Shown: positions 1 to 9,597 of the stretch, in pieces
Layout: each line of letters opens with the position of its first letter
Numbering within the stretch: position 1 is the first letter of the stretch
NCBI GenBank assembly: GCA_944990035.1
Contig: CALYLX010000112.1
Location: 558,001-622,000 of the forward strand
Reading direction: 5' to 3'
From: Clitopilus passeckerianus
Taxonomy: Eukaryota; Basidiomycota; Agaricomycetes; Agaricales; Entolomataceae
Length of the DNA: 64,000 nt
Position numbers and translations under genes: made by a program
The notes under the pieces: generated by a model
Database searches by the model: none
Told to the model about the DNA's origin: nothing
Seen by the model: the letters and a program-made list of their open reading frames with translations, nothing else

Positions 1-548
1 GCCCGTGAGTTTGTTGTCCGTATCACTGACCTTCAGCGACCTGGCTAGGACTACCAAGAAAGCTGTAAGTCGCAATTATTCGCGGCCCTTCACTATTGAG
101 ATTAATATGCTTGCCAGCATCTTTCAAGGTTATTTCGGCCGTCTTCTTTCCGGAGGTTTCAAGTCAATACATAGCACCGATCGTGGACATTGTAACTTCG
201 CAGAGTAACGACCCTCTTGCGCTGTTCACCACATCGAATTCAAACACTCTCAGTATACTCAATCTTGCACATATGCCGATACTAGCACCTCCAACCTTCC
301 CTGTGCCAGACTTGACGTTAGCTGGTCAAGCAGAAAACCTGCATCTCGGAGAAGATAGAGATGATCGACCAGGTCAAGTCTCAAGAGCTTTACCCCCCGC
401 GACAGGTTGGAACATTGAAATTCAGACTGACAGTTCAAAGGATGGCGAAGGGCGTCAACTTATGGCTTGCGCTATGGGCATGGGAGGGAGGGTTATCATT
501 GGCGTCGGAACAGAAGGCAGTGTGTGGGTGTGGGGGCGGAAAGAATAG
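1..548 (+). CDS. 3' end of a WD40-like protein gene (partial)
   Basis: This is the carboxy-terminal part of a gene that begins upstream of the window. The open frame runs to a TAG at 546-548. Two short introns fit at 5-48 and 65-117, leaving a 16-nt exon (49-64) between them; with both removed one frame runs through. The final residues (VIIGVGTEGSVWVW) have the GxV-small-D/S-VWVW pattern of a beta-propeller blade, and the preceding stretch includes DIVTSQSNDPLALFTTS, also propeller-like. The identity of the protein is not recognisable from this fragment. It converges tail to tail with the repeat-peptide gene at 764-1543. The WD40 call is an inference from one or two blades only. Confidence 0.45.
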
Positions 549-763
549 TTGAGTTACCTTTGCTGAATTCATGATACTCCGTCATGCACAGTTGAATGTG
601 TACGGGTAAAATACTATTTTGCGAAGATCCAAAGAAAGAATAGTAAAAGAAGGTGGTTGTACGGCTACGAATCCTTTCAACACACTAATCAACACGGGAA
701 AGAATCTGAGCGGGCATAAGCAATGCATATCTTTCGGCAGGAAGCTGATGAACTCACCGGAAC

Positions 764-1543
764 TTATAGGTACAACTCTACAAGACCATCAAGGGACCTG
801 GTTGCAACTTCCGAAGGAATGTCTCGCTTGCCGTAGCGTTCGACAGTGCCAGTTAGAGACTTGACGGCCACTTCCGCAGGAATCTCTGCTCTCTTGCCAT
901 AACGTTCAACGGTGCCAGTTATAGATTTGGTGGCCACCTCGGCAGGGATTTCCGCTCTCTTCTCGTAACGTTCGATGGTGCCAGTGATGGACTTGGTAGC
1001 CACCTCGGCGGGAATTTCTGCACGCTTGTCGTACCGCTCAAGCGTACCAGTGATGGACTTGGTAGCGACTTCAGCGGGGATCACCTCCCTTCTGTCGTAG
1101 CGTTCGATGTTACCAGTGAGGGACTTGGTGGCAACTTCAGCAGGAATTTGATCCCTTTTGCCGTAGCGTTCAACAGTCCCAGTGAGGGACTTGACAGCCA
1201 CTTCCGCTGGGATCTCTGCTCTCTTTCCATAACGCTCGACCGTGCCGGTGATAGATTTCGTGGCGACCTCTGCGGGGATCTCCGCCCTCTTGTCATAGCG
1301 TTCGATCGCGCCTGTTATCGACTTCGTTGCGACTTCAACAGGGATTTCACGTTTGACGTAGGCATGAATTATTTCGAGAACTTCCAGAGCACGATCCTGG
1401 ACATTATTCTGCACCGTAGTCAGAATAAGTTCATGTATAGGGTTGAAGAGGATGAGACGTACACTTCTGGCGACTGGTGCGCTGAGAACCTGGCCAGCAG
1501 CAAGAAGGGCAACGGTAATCAGGCAGGCAACACGATTCAACAT
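764..1543 (-). CDS. Secreted Kex2-processed tandem-repeat peptide precursor (KEP-like)
   Basis: The unspliced frame is 259 aa. It holds a probable phase-0 intron at 1409-1462 (GTACGT donor, CTGAC branch, GCAG acceptor, 54 nt), giving a 241-aa product. Residues 1-22 are a signal peptide (hydrophobic LITVALLAAGQVLSA, then PVA). A 20-residue leader ends in KR. Nine repeats follow: unit 1 of 21 aa, units 2-8 of 22 aa, and a terminal 19-aa unit without a dibasic end. The core is IPAEVATKSITGTVERY, then G/D/E and KR (RR in unit 4). A one- or two-residue spacer after each KR varies (AE, DQ, EV, E, D). A Golgi kexin protease would release eight similar peptides plus a tail. The layout matches KEP precursors, including dikaritin RiPP precursors, but no UstYa/DUF3328 gene is adjacent. 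Biological role unknown. Confidence 0.85.
   Translation of the reverse strand: MLNRVACLITVALLAAGQVLSAPVARSVRLILFNPIHELILTTVQNNVQDRALEVLEIIHAYVKREIPVEVATKSITGAIERYDKRAEIPAEVATKSITGTVERYGKRAEIPAEVAVKSLTGTVERYGKRDQIPAEVATKSLTGNIERYDRREVIPAEVATKSITGTLERYDKRAEIPAEVATKSITGTIERYEKRAEIPAEVATKSITGTVERYGKRAEIPAEVAVKSLTGTVERYGKRDIPSEVATRSLDGLVELYL
767..1348 (-). repeat. 63-66 bp coding tandem repeat, nine units
   Basis: The units, counted from the protein's amino end, lie at 1286-1348, 1220-1285, 1154-1219, 1088-1153, 1022-1087, 956-1021, 890-955, 824-889 and 767-823. Unit 2 equals unit 7 in protein and unit 3 equals unit 8, so a two-unit block was probably duplicated. The DNA copies have since diverged only at silent positions. 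All units stay in frame. Confidence 0.9.
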
Positions 1544-1851
1544 ATTGACTTCGGTAGAAATGGTGTACTATAGTTCAGATAAGGGCGACAAGTGAATGAA
1601 GGAATGGAGGCGTCAAGCCTAGAAGGAAGAAATTCAAAAAACTAGAGAACGCATTTCAGCAGGTTGAGTGAAGACGTGGACAGTGGCACTTACGGAAAGA
1701 AAGAAAGAAACAGAAAGATGAGGGTTGCATTGTCACCGTCGCCGTTCTTATAGGCTCGTGCTGTTGGGTTGAACCTTGGCGACAGTCGCTCCCATCTGCC
1801 TATCAGTCGTTATGTGCTCACGTGACGACTGCTCACTTCTTTTCCTCAAAT
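1544..1851. other. Divergent intergenic region between repeat-peptide gene and ESF1
   Basis: These 308 bp separate two divergently transcribed genes and must carry both promoters. A purine-rich run (AAAGAAAGAAAGAAAC) lies near 1696-1712. No clear TATA box or palindromic operator is visible, and no further gene is seen. Confidence 0.5.
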
Positions 1852-4130
1852 ATGCCGTCCTCCGATCCACGGTTTGCAAGGCTCAAGTCAGATCCAAGGT
1901 TTCGACGGCCAAGGAAAAAAGAGACAAAGGTTGTAATAGATGACCGATTCAAAAGTCTTCTAGAGTCTAAACCTGAGAAAAGGAAAGGGAAAGCCAGTAT
2001 GTCTCCAAGCCAATCTACTACCGGCGCACCAAATTGAAATTTTGTGATCAGAACGGGTAGACAAATACGGACGGCCTATCTCAGAAAACCACGAGAATGA
2101 GAACCTGGAGAAATACTACCGTCTCGAAGACCCGGTGGATGAACTGAACGCCCCACCGAGGCCAGATTATGCTCGAGGAGAGGCACTCCTAGAATCCTCT
2201 GACGAGGAAGAAACTGGACCGGTCGCCACAGTCAATCCAGATGGTGATTCTGATGATGATTCCGATGCAAGTGACAGAGTTGTTCATTTTGACCAGGGTG
2301 CCGAGGTCGATCTGAACGAGGACTTCGAAGACTTAGACCAGCAGGCAAAGGCATACGCAGAGGCGCATGCAGAAGATGACCAGGATGAGAAAGATGCTAT
2401 TCAGCCAACAAGACGGCTAGCAGCAGTCAACCTCGATTGGGAGCATGTCAGGGCAACTCACCTCTACAAAATTTGCTCGTCTGTGCTTGCTCTATCTTCC
2501 GGAGCATCTCAAACCAGAAAATCAAAATTCCATTATCAAGTCCTGTCGTTGGTCGGGTTGTCAGCGTTAAGGTCTATCCCAGCGAATTTGGGAAGGAGAG
2601 GATGGCCAAGGAGGAGATAGAGGGCCCTCCCGCCGAAATATTCAAGAAAAGAGATCTAGCAGAGGACGAAATTAACGCTGAGACCATCTATGATGTTGGC
2701 ACTGAAGATTCTATCGACGAAACTGCTCTCAGAAATTATCAACTTCAACGGCTACGGTACGCCAGAACCACTCGTTCGTTTTGCAAAACCTACTTAGTCT
2801 TCATAGGTATTATTACGCCATCATCTCATGCGACACTGTCGGTGCAGCTACGCAAATCTACACTGAATTAGAAGGTACTGAACTCGAGCGTTCAGCGAAC
2901 ATATTCGATCTCAGCTATGTTCCCGATGACATGGAATTTGACTCTGAGTGGAGGTAAGCCCGTTGGCAGTCTCTGCTAGTGGGCCGCGTCACTTACACCT
3001 GCCGCAGAGATGAAGCGGGTGACGATGCGAGTATGATATACAGGCCGTTGGATTTCACCACAGATGTGAGTGCTCGGTCGGCCTCAGCCCCTTCCCCGAT
3101 ATTCATTCCACCAACCAGGCCCTTCGACACTCAAAAGTGAAATTAACTTGGGACGAGGACGACCGCGAACGAACACGGACGACACGGAGAACGTTGACTC
3201 GTGAGGAGATTGAAAATAGCGATTTCAAAGCCTATTTAGCCTCCTCCGGCTCGGAAGATGAAGACGAGGATCGAACCGCTGTGAAAGGTTCAAAAGCTAA
3301 GCAGGCATCTCGTGACAAGCTGCGAGCACTCCTGCTCGGGGGAGGAGATGATGACCTTCCCGAGGGATGGGGAGACAAGGAAGATGACGACGTCGACATG
3401 CAAATCACTTTCGCTCCCGGTCTTACTGGCGGAGGTAAAGAGGAGGAGACAACGATAGAGAAGTACCAACGCAAAATGAGAGAGAAGAAGAAGCAGAGGA
3501 AGGAAGAGACGAAGAAACAAGAAACAAATGCTAAGCCTGGAGACGGCGACGACGACTTTTTTGGGTCTGACGTCGAGAGTGATGATGCTGAGGAGGTACC
3601 AAAGTCATCCTCAAGCCGGGGCAGGATCACACCGACAAATCCGCCTCTCGAGTCGAAAGCACCGCCGAGGAGCTTGCGCTTCTTGCCTCCTCTGATCAGC
3701 AAGACCCGAAACATTTCGACATGCGCTCCGTTTTGAAGGCGGAGAAGGAAGCCCGACGGAAAGGGAAGAAGAAACGATCCAAAGAACAGAAACGAACAGA
3801 TGTCCAGGATGATTTCACCATCAACACTAACGACGATCGATTCAATGCAATCCATGAGGATCCCAAATATGCCATTGATCCAACAAATCCACAGTAAGTT
3901 CAGCTTCATGTACTTTACCAAAGCTTTGCTAATAAGTATATTTTAGTTTCAAGAAGACAAGTAGCATGGGGGCTCTGCTACAAGCTCGCTCCAAGAGACG
4001 AAGGGGCGTTGAAGACGATGGCCTTGGTGTAGAGGAATCGGCCGCCAAAACCCTCAAGAGTCTGGTAGAGAAGGTCAAAAGCACCAGTACCAAGGTCGCT
4101 GATTCGGGCAAGCGAAGAAAAGTAGGCTAG
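1852..4130 (+). CDS. ESF1: Pre-rRNA-processing protein ESF1
   Basis: ESF1 is a nucleolar protein needed for 18S rRNA maturation in the small-subunit processome. The start (MPSSDPRFARLKSDPRF) matches the family opening of tandem DPRF motifs, followed by VVIDDRFKSLLE. After the first intron (1997-2051) come VDKYGRPISE, an acidic low-complexity part, LDWEHVRATHLYKI, the hallmark VYPSEFGKERMAKEEIEGPP, a central acidic/lysine-rich region, KHFDMRSVLKAEKEARRKGK, and the conserved end DPKYAIDPTNP followed by FKKTSSM. Two frame changes are not explained by good introns. One is at the A-run 2518-2521 and one at the G-run 3618-3621; adding one base at each restores the family sequence. They are probably sequence errors. 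The stop is TAG at 4128-4130. It is divergent from the repeat-peptide gene. Confidence 0.93.
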
Positions 4131-4271
4131 CTGTAAACATCTGGATGCCGTTACCTCTGTTCGGGTGTTCAAATGCATTTCTTATTAGAATATCGATATC
4201 AACTTCGAGATGGTTGGAAAATCAGAGTCCCTAGGTTCTATGACATAAAAACCACACAAATACAAAAGAGA

Positions 4272-5175
4272 CTATGAGATTTTCGCATTCGAGAAATCCA
4301 ACTCAGGATGCGCCGCTTGGAATTTCTTGAGAGCCTGATGAATGAGTCAGTGAATAGCCTATGTCTTGATGATAACGCAGACGCACCTCCATTTTCTTCA
4401 GTTCGTCCGAGGTAGGCTTTCCCATTTGCTACGAGAGATGTCAATACGAGTATTGCGAAGAGCGAGTATATACTAACCTTCTGCTGATTGTCGAACTTGA
4501 GAGAGGAAAAAGAGGGCTCATCAGTTCCTCCAAGTAAGTGCCTTGTCCAAAGTAACTCACCATCATCTTCTCCACCATTCCTCTGGAGGGGATCATTATT
4601 AGCAACGCAAGTGTCGAATCAATCAAGAAACACACCTGGTATCGCCATCGAGATCGCTGAGCTTGCTGTTTGCCGGCTCGATCTTGCGTGTGTCGATCTT
4701 AGGATGATGAGTGAGAACATTCTCCCACCATTGCTCCTTGTTCAGTTTCTCGAGGTGTATATGAACTTCCTCGTTATCCTCTGTTCGAGGGTTGAGATTG
4801 AGCTACTGAGATTTACGGAGTGATTACTCACGGACAGTCCATGTGCTATCTTCCACTTTGATTTCTTTGCAGAGTTCACCATCCATGATTTTATCTTGTC
4901 CTTTCAAGCCAACGCTGAGTTTCTTCTTGGACAAGACAACATCGACATTCTTAGCTCTTGTCCCTTTTGGAACTGGGACTACGATATCAAGTTCTCCCAA
5001 TTCTTGATTCCACCTGTATGGAAGCGCTAAAGGAGCATGCACGAGATCGAGTGAATCCTTGAAAGAAAGCTGAGTAACGTACTTGCCTGCTCAGCAGCTT
5101 CTCTGGCCTTTTGTTCTTTATCGCGAGCTTCTCTTTCAGCCTGAGGAGATTCTCTTCTGCGTCTGGAGTCGACAT
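4272..5175 (-). CDS. nudC: Nuclear distribution protein NudC (CS domain)
   Basis: NudC is an Hsp90-linked cochaperone for dynein/LIS1 function, cytoplasmic. The product has a charged amino-terminal helix (AEREARDKEQKAREAAEQ), then a CS domain: LPYRWNQELGELDIVVPVP, KGTRAKNVDVVLSKKKLSVG, GELCKEIKVEDSTWTV, HIHLEKLNKEQWWENVLT. The carboxy end has KIDTRKIEPANSKLSDLDG, RGMVEKMM and FQAAHPELDFSNAKIS. The 3' half is split into very short exons, including 22 nt (4561-4582) and 18 nt (4478-4495). A one-base loss near 5150-5151 (TT on the plus strand) separates the MSTPDAEE start from the downstream helix frame. Length and order match the family. Confidence 0.93.
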
Positions 5176-5375
5176 GGTAGATTGAGCGTTGAACGTTGAG
5201 ATTCGATTTCTTAGATCGCTTAACAGCTGGCCTCAATAGTAATAATATTTGGTCTTGCTTGGCTACGCTATATCGGCCAAACAACCATCCTCTCAGCCTT
5301 GCTCGACGGTGTGCAGCGTGCACCTGCCCTAGATTTCGACTGCTACTCGGTTGGGGTCCTATTCTGTGCCAATCA

Positions 5376-7803
5376 ATGGCAAGTACGGATGTATGGGCAG
5401 ATTTTGAGGTATGTATGTTCTGCATATCACCATCTTTGGGAGACTGAGCGGCGTGTTCAACATTGAAAAAGCAAGTCCGACATTCTATAAGACACAACAC
5501 GGTCGATAAACTCAAACAAATCGTTGCGGGCATAAACGAGGAGTGTGGTCTTCACATTTCGAAGACAGGGAGGAAGCAGGAAATCATTGAGCGCATTTAT
5601 CAACATCTCGACTCTTGGAAGCTCGGGAGGGTAGAAACCCAATGGGCTAGAGCCAAACCCGTCATCGTACAAGTCAGGCAGAACGGATCGTGAGTAATTT
5701 CCCACTACTGGGGTCTCTAAAGGAACGATGTTTATGAAATAATCTGGTTCTATAGATATAGTCGAGCAGCTCTGAACCCCTCAATGGTCCCAGCACCCAC
5801 CGTTCAAACTGGCACTGCGTACGCTATGCCAACAATAGTCAAATCACCCTACTCTGCGATGGTTGGATCAAATAGCATCAACCGCTATGATCCCTATGCT
5901 CCTCCTAGGAAACCAATTTCAACGAGCACTGCCATACCATCCTCCTCGTCGTCCAAACCTACAGGTTGCAGCACGTTTACCTTTGTGGATGACCTCTCGC
6001 TGACTGAGATTTGGTCAGGGATCAAGTTCAAGGAGTCTCCTTTCTTCAGGATAGATCAACATGTTTCGAGCGTTATGGAATGTCCAGGTAGTTAGTTACA
6101 ACTCCTGTTTCTGATTCATCTACTAAATGCCTCAACAGAATCAACTAGTTCAACGGACCGTAAACAGCAAGCGCTTTCTTTTACGCTGAACAATGACCAT
6201 CTTACCAAGCTGAAGGCACCTGGGTACTGCTTGCACTTTCCTTCTACTGAGCATCTGCTAACACGCACCGTACAGGAGCAAATACCAACTGCGCCTGTTC
6301 TGCACCTCTTCCGTATTTTACGCAGGCGCTAATGCATTCCGTTCCAACCCTTCACCTTGCCCTATCGAGTTTCCACCCACTTGTGAGGTCCGTATCAACA
6401 ATGTGCAGCTCACGGCCAACTTGAAGGGCCTGAAAAAAAAACCCGGAACTGCTCCCCCGCCTGATATCGGACAATATGCTCGTTTTACCACTGTGGCAAA
6501 TCGTATTGACATGGTTTACGTCAACAGTCAACAACCTCCTCAACCCAAGGTCAGTAAATGCCCGCCTTCTCTCAAGCCTGTCCGTCTAATGCGATGCTTC
6601 AGAAATACTACCTCGTTGTCATGCTTGTAGAGGCAACCACGGTTGAAAACTGGTCGTCGATCTGAAGGCCACCAAGTATCGAACCAGCGATGAGATACGG
6701 CGTCAGAGTGAGTCCAACCCTCGGGTATTTTAGAAGTTCCTCATAGATCTTCATTTTAGTGATCGACAGCCTAAATGAGGATGATGACATCGTAGCAGGT
6801 CCCCAGAAGATGTCCTTAAAGTGTCCAGTAAGCCATTGAGACTTCCCAATTCTTCCAAGCTAACAGGAGCCACAGCTGGTTTTCATCCGCATTAACACCC
6901 CTTGTCGATCAGCAAAATGTGTCATCCTCAATGCTTTGATGCAAACTCCTGGTTTTCTGTTATGGAGCAGACGACTTCATGGCTCTGCCCAGTTTGCGAA
7001 CGGGTATTGGAAACGAAAGACCTAATCATCGATGGGTGCGTGTGCCTCATGTGCCCTCTTCGTCACTATCTGACCGCCACAACAGATACTTTGATGAAAT
7101 CCTCACGGCAACGCCGGAATCTGTCGAGGATGTCATTGTTGAATCGAATGGTGACTGGCATACTGCAGACAATGAACACGGGTCTGCAGCATGGATGGGA
7201 GCCCGTGGATCCACTTCGACAGCGAAACCAGAGCCAGTACCGGCACCTTCGATCTCTCAATTGCAGCTTAACACGGCTGAGTCCAGCGACCATGCGGAGA
7301 TACCACCCGACAGTCAGATACTGGTTTTAGACTCGGACGAAGAGGATGAGGGTCGCGTGAAGAGGGAGTTATCCCCATATGCAAGTGGATCTTCAGTCGC
7401 AGGCTCAGTCCCTCAAACACAGTTTTCGCAGACTCAGGGTGGTGGGGTTATTGACCTAACGCTCGACTCTGACGACGACGAGCCACCTCCTCCACCAAGG
7501 GTCAATGGAAAGCGAAAAGCGCCCGAGAATGAATATTCTGTTGGCGACCAAGCCTGGAAGAAGACTCGAGTTGAACCTGAGCCTTCTCGGAATTCGCTAC
7601 CAAATGGTGGCACGACCAATTATCACCAGCCGCCGCCATCAGGCTCGCTTCCTAATGCGCCGGTCCGATACCCTCACAGCGGTTATCAGACAACCCCCAG
7701 CCAATCGGAGTTTCCACCGTATCATAATAGAAACTCGTCTCAGTCTTCAACAACTCGTCTACCTGGAATTAACGCCATTCTTCCCCAAGGGCATTGGGCA
7801 TGA
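5376..7803 (+). CDS. SIZ1: SIZ/PIAS-type SUMO E3 ligase (SP-RING)
   Basis: This enzyme transfers SUMO from Ubc9 to nuclear substrates. Domains in order: a SAP domain (VDKLKQIVAGINEECGL then SKTGRKQEIIERIYQHLDSW) for DNA binding; a PINIT domain (FKESPFFRIDQHVSSV, LRLFCTSSVFYAG, CPIEFPPTCEVRINN); and the SP-RING with MSLKCP, CRSAKCVHPQCFDA, WFSVMEQTT and WLCPVCER, which supply the Cys/His zinc ligands. The tail carries two SUMO-interacting motifs, QILVLDSDEED and GVIDLTLDSDDDE. One-base losses are apparent at about 6650 (expected AACCTGG) and 6919-6923 (inside CVHPQC). Both are corrected by one added base, so this is probably an intact gene. The start at 5376 gives MASTDVWADFE before intron 1. 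The promoter lies between this gene and divergent nudC. Confidence 0.92.
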
Positions 7804-8119
7804 GCGTTATATGTTATTGTACTTGACTATACTTTTTGTATGCTACTCTTCACAGTTACCACCTAATAATACTTTGAATATGCGAACCTTAAGCATTACG
7901 TTTAATTGAAAGTTTTTAGGGCCTAAATCACGGAGACGAAAAATTTTGTGCGATGCGGGCTTGGTGACATGGTAAAATCTTTGATGCCGCTCGGAATAGC
8001 GGAGTCTGAAGTAACCCGGTGCTTTCCGAAAGCCATTTCTTAACCAAGTTTTTTCGCGAATTCCTCTTTCACCATCGTCTTTCACCTCCAACCTCCACTC
8101 ATACCCCATCCCAAAAAAA
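7804..8119. promoter_or_regulatory. Upstream region of the ADP/ATP carrier with pyrimidine-rich leader
   Basis: The interval holds the 3' flank of the SUMO ligase gene and the upstream region of the carrier. A strongly CT-rich stretch at about 8061-8110 lies just before the AAAAAAAATGG start context. Pyrimidine-rich leaders and an A-rich start are typical of highly expressed fungal genes. I see no gene in it. Confidence 0.45.
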
Positions 8120-9384
8120 ATGGCCGAAACCAAGAAGGTCAAGACCCCTAAGGAATTCGCCAGTGCGTGCTCGTCGTTAACCTCCTCGTGAATGCCGTCT
8201 AAATGTAGGCTTTGGTCGTTTACAGTCGATTTCCTGATGGGTGGTGTGTCTGCTGTGAGTTGTTGCCTTCTGCTGCTCAACACCGTTCCGTACTCACTCG
8301 ACTTCGTTTTCTAGGCCGTCGCCAAGACCTCCGCAGCCCCCATTGAGCGTATCAAGCTCTTGGTTCAGAACCAGGATGAGATGGTATGTTGTATTGTCGC
8401 GTCACCTCCGGCCTCCAGTTGACGGAGTTTTCAGATCAAGCAAGGCCGTCTTGCTACCCCCTACAAGGGTATTAGCGACGCCTTCACTCGTACCTACAAG
8501 GAGGAGGGTCTCGTCTCGTTGTGGCGAGGAAACACCGCCAACGTTATCCGTTACTTCCCTACCCAGGCTCTGAACTTCGCCTTCAGTAAGTACCGGCGTA
8601 TTATGTTGTCTGACCGGCTTCTGAGGTGCAATTGTAGAGGACTACTTCAAGTCCCTGTTCGGCTTCAAGAAGAACGATGGTTACTGGAAGTGGTTCGCTG
8701 GCAACGTCGCCTCTGGTGGTGCTGCTGGTGCCTCATCACTCCTCTTCGTCTACTCCCTTGACTACGCTCGTACCCGTCTTGCCAATGACGCCAAGTCCGC
8801 CAAGGGTGGAGGAGCTCGTCAATTCAACGGTCTCGTCGACGTTTACAGGAAGACCCTCGCTTCTGACGGTCTTGCTGGTCTCTATCGTGGTTTCGTCCCT
8901 TCCGTTGTTGGTATTATCGTCTACCGTGGTCTTTACTTCGGTGTCTACGATTCACTTAGTACGTTTTCGTGCTCGTATGCTTAATTGCTACATCTAACCA
9001 TTTTGCAGAGCCCGTCGTTCTTGTTGGTGCTCTCGAAGGTTCCTTCTTGGCTTCGTTCGCTCTCGGTTGGGGTGTTACCATCGGTGCTGGTCTTGCTTCA
9101 TACCCTCTCGACACTATCCGGTACGTTGGGAGTTTAGTTCCTTTAATGCCGTGTGCTAACCGTTCTTCTAGTCGTCGCATGATGATGACTTCCGGCTCTG
9201 GTGTCAACTACAAGTCCATGTTCGATGCTGGTTCCAGATTATTGCCAAGGAGGGTACCAAGTCGCTTTTCAAGGGTGCTGGTGCAAATATCCTCCGTGGT
9301 GTTGCTGGTGCTGGTGTGCTTTCACTCTACGACAAGCTCCAGCAAGTCATGTTCGGCAAGGTTTACTCTGGTGGATCTGGTTAA
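8120..9384 (+). CDS. AAC: Mitochondrial ADP/ATP carrier
   Basis: This inner-membrane carrier exchanges cytosolic ADP for matrix ATP. It has three mitochondrial-carrier repeats with PX[DE]XX[RK] signatures: [15 protein letters not shown] and PLDTIRRR. The ADP/ATP-carrier signature RRRMMM is split by the last intron. Other family segments are [28 protein letters not shown] and [20 protein letters not shown]. Five or so short introns interrupt it. At CC 9234-9235 one base appears missing: the expected DAGSQIIAKEG is broken, and an added C restores the frame to the end. A carrier this essential is unlikely to be truncated in life, so I read this as a sequence error. The product is about 310 aa, normal for the family. 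Confidence 0.96.
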
Positions 9385-9597
9385 TTTGCTTAGACAGTAG
9401 TATACATATCCTAATAGACATTCTTTATTTTTTTCTATCATTGGGTATTGATAGCTATACCTATCCGCAATGCTACCATAATACAGCATTATTAGCATTC
9501 CTGACAAATTATCGTGTGAGAGTGCGTTTGGTCCTAGGCGCTCATTTGAGCAGAAATGTTATTCACGCAACCCTGATTGCCTCTGACACGATATGCC

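Noticed and set aside
764..1543. Repeat precursor as a mating pheromone gene
   Set aside because: Basidiomycete pheromones are short CAAX-terminated farnesylated peptides; this protein ends VELYL, has no CAAX, and no pheromone-receptor or homeodomain gene is nearby.
1148..1573. Plus-strand ORF antisense to the repeat precursor
   Set aside because: It mirrors the minus-strand repeats, whose signal peptide, dibasic sites and silent-site pattern show the true coding strand.
2479..2540. Weak 62-nt intron (GTCTGT...AAG) in ESF1 as cause of the frame change
   Set aside because: The donor is poor and it would remove linker residues; one added A in the A-run restores the longer family-like sequence. 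Kept as a less likely alternative.
3232..3921. Long minus-strand ORF inside ESF1
   Set aside because: It is the complement of acidic and lysine-rich ESF1 codons and yields low-complexity Ser/Phe-rich sequence.
8120..9384. ADP/ATP carrier as a pseudogene because of its 3' frame break
   Set aside because: The same kind of one-base loss occurs in many essential genes here; sequence error is simpler than decay.
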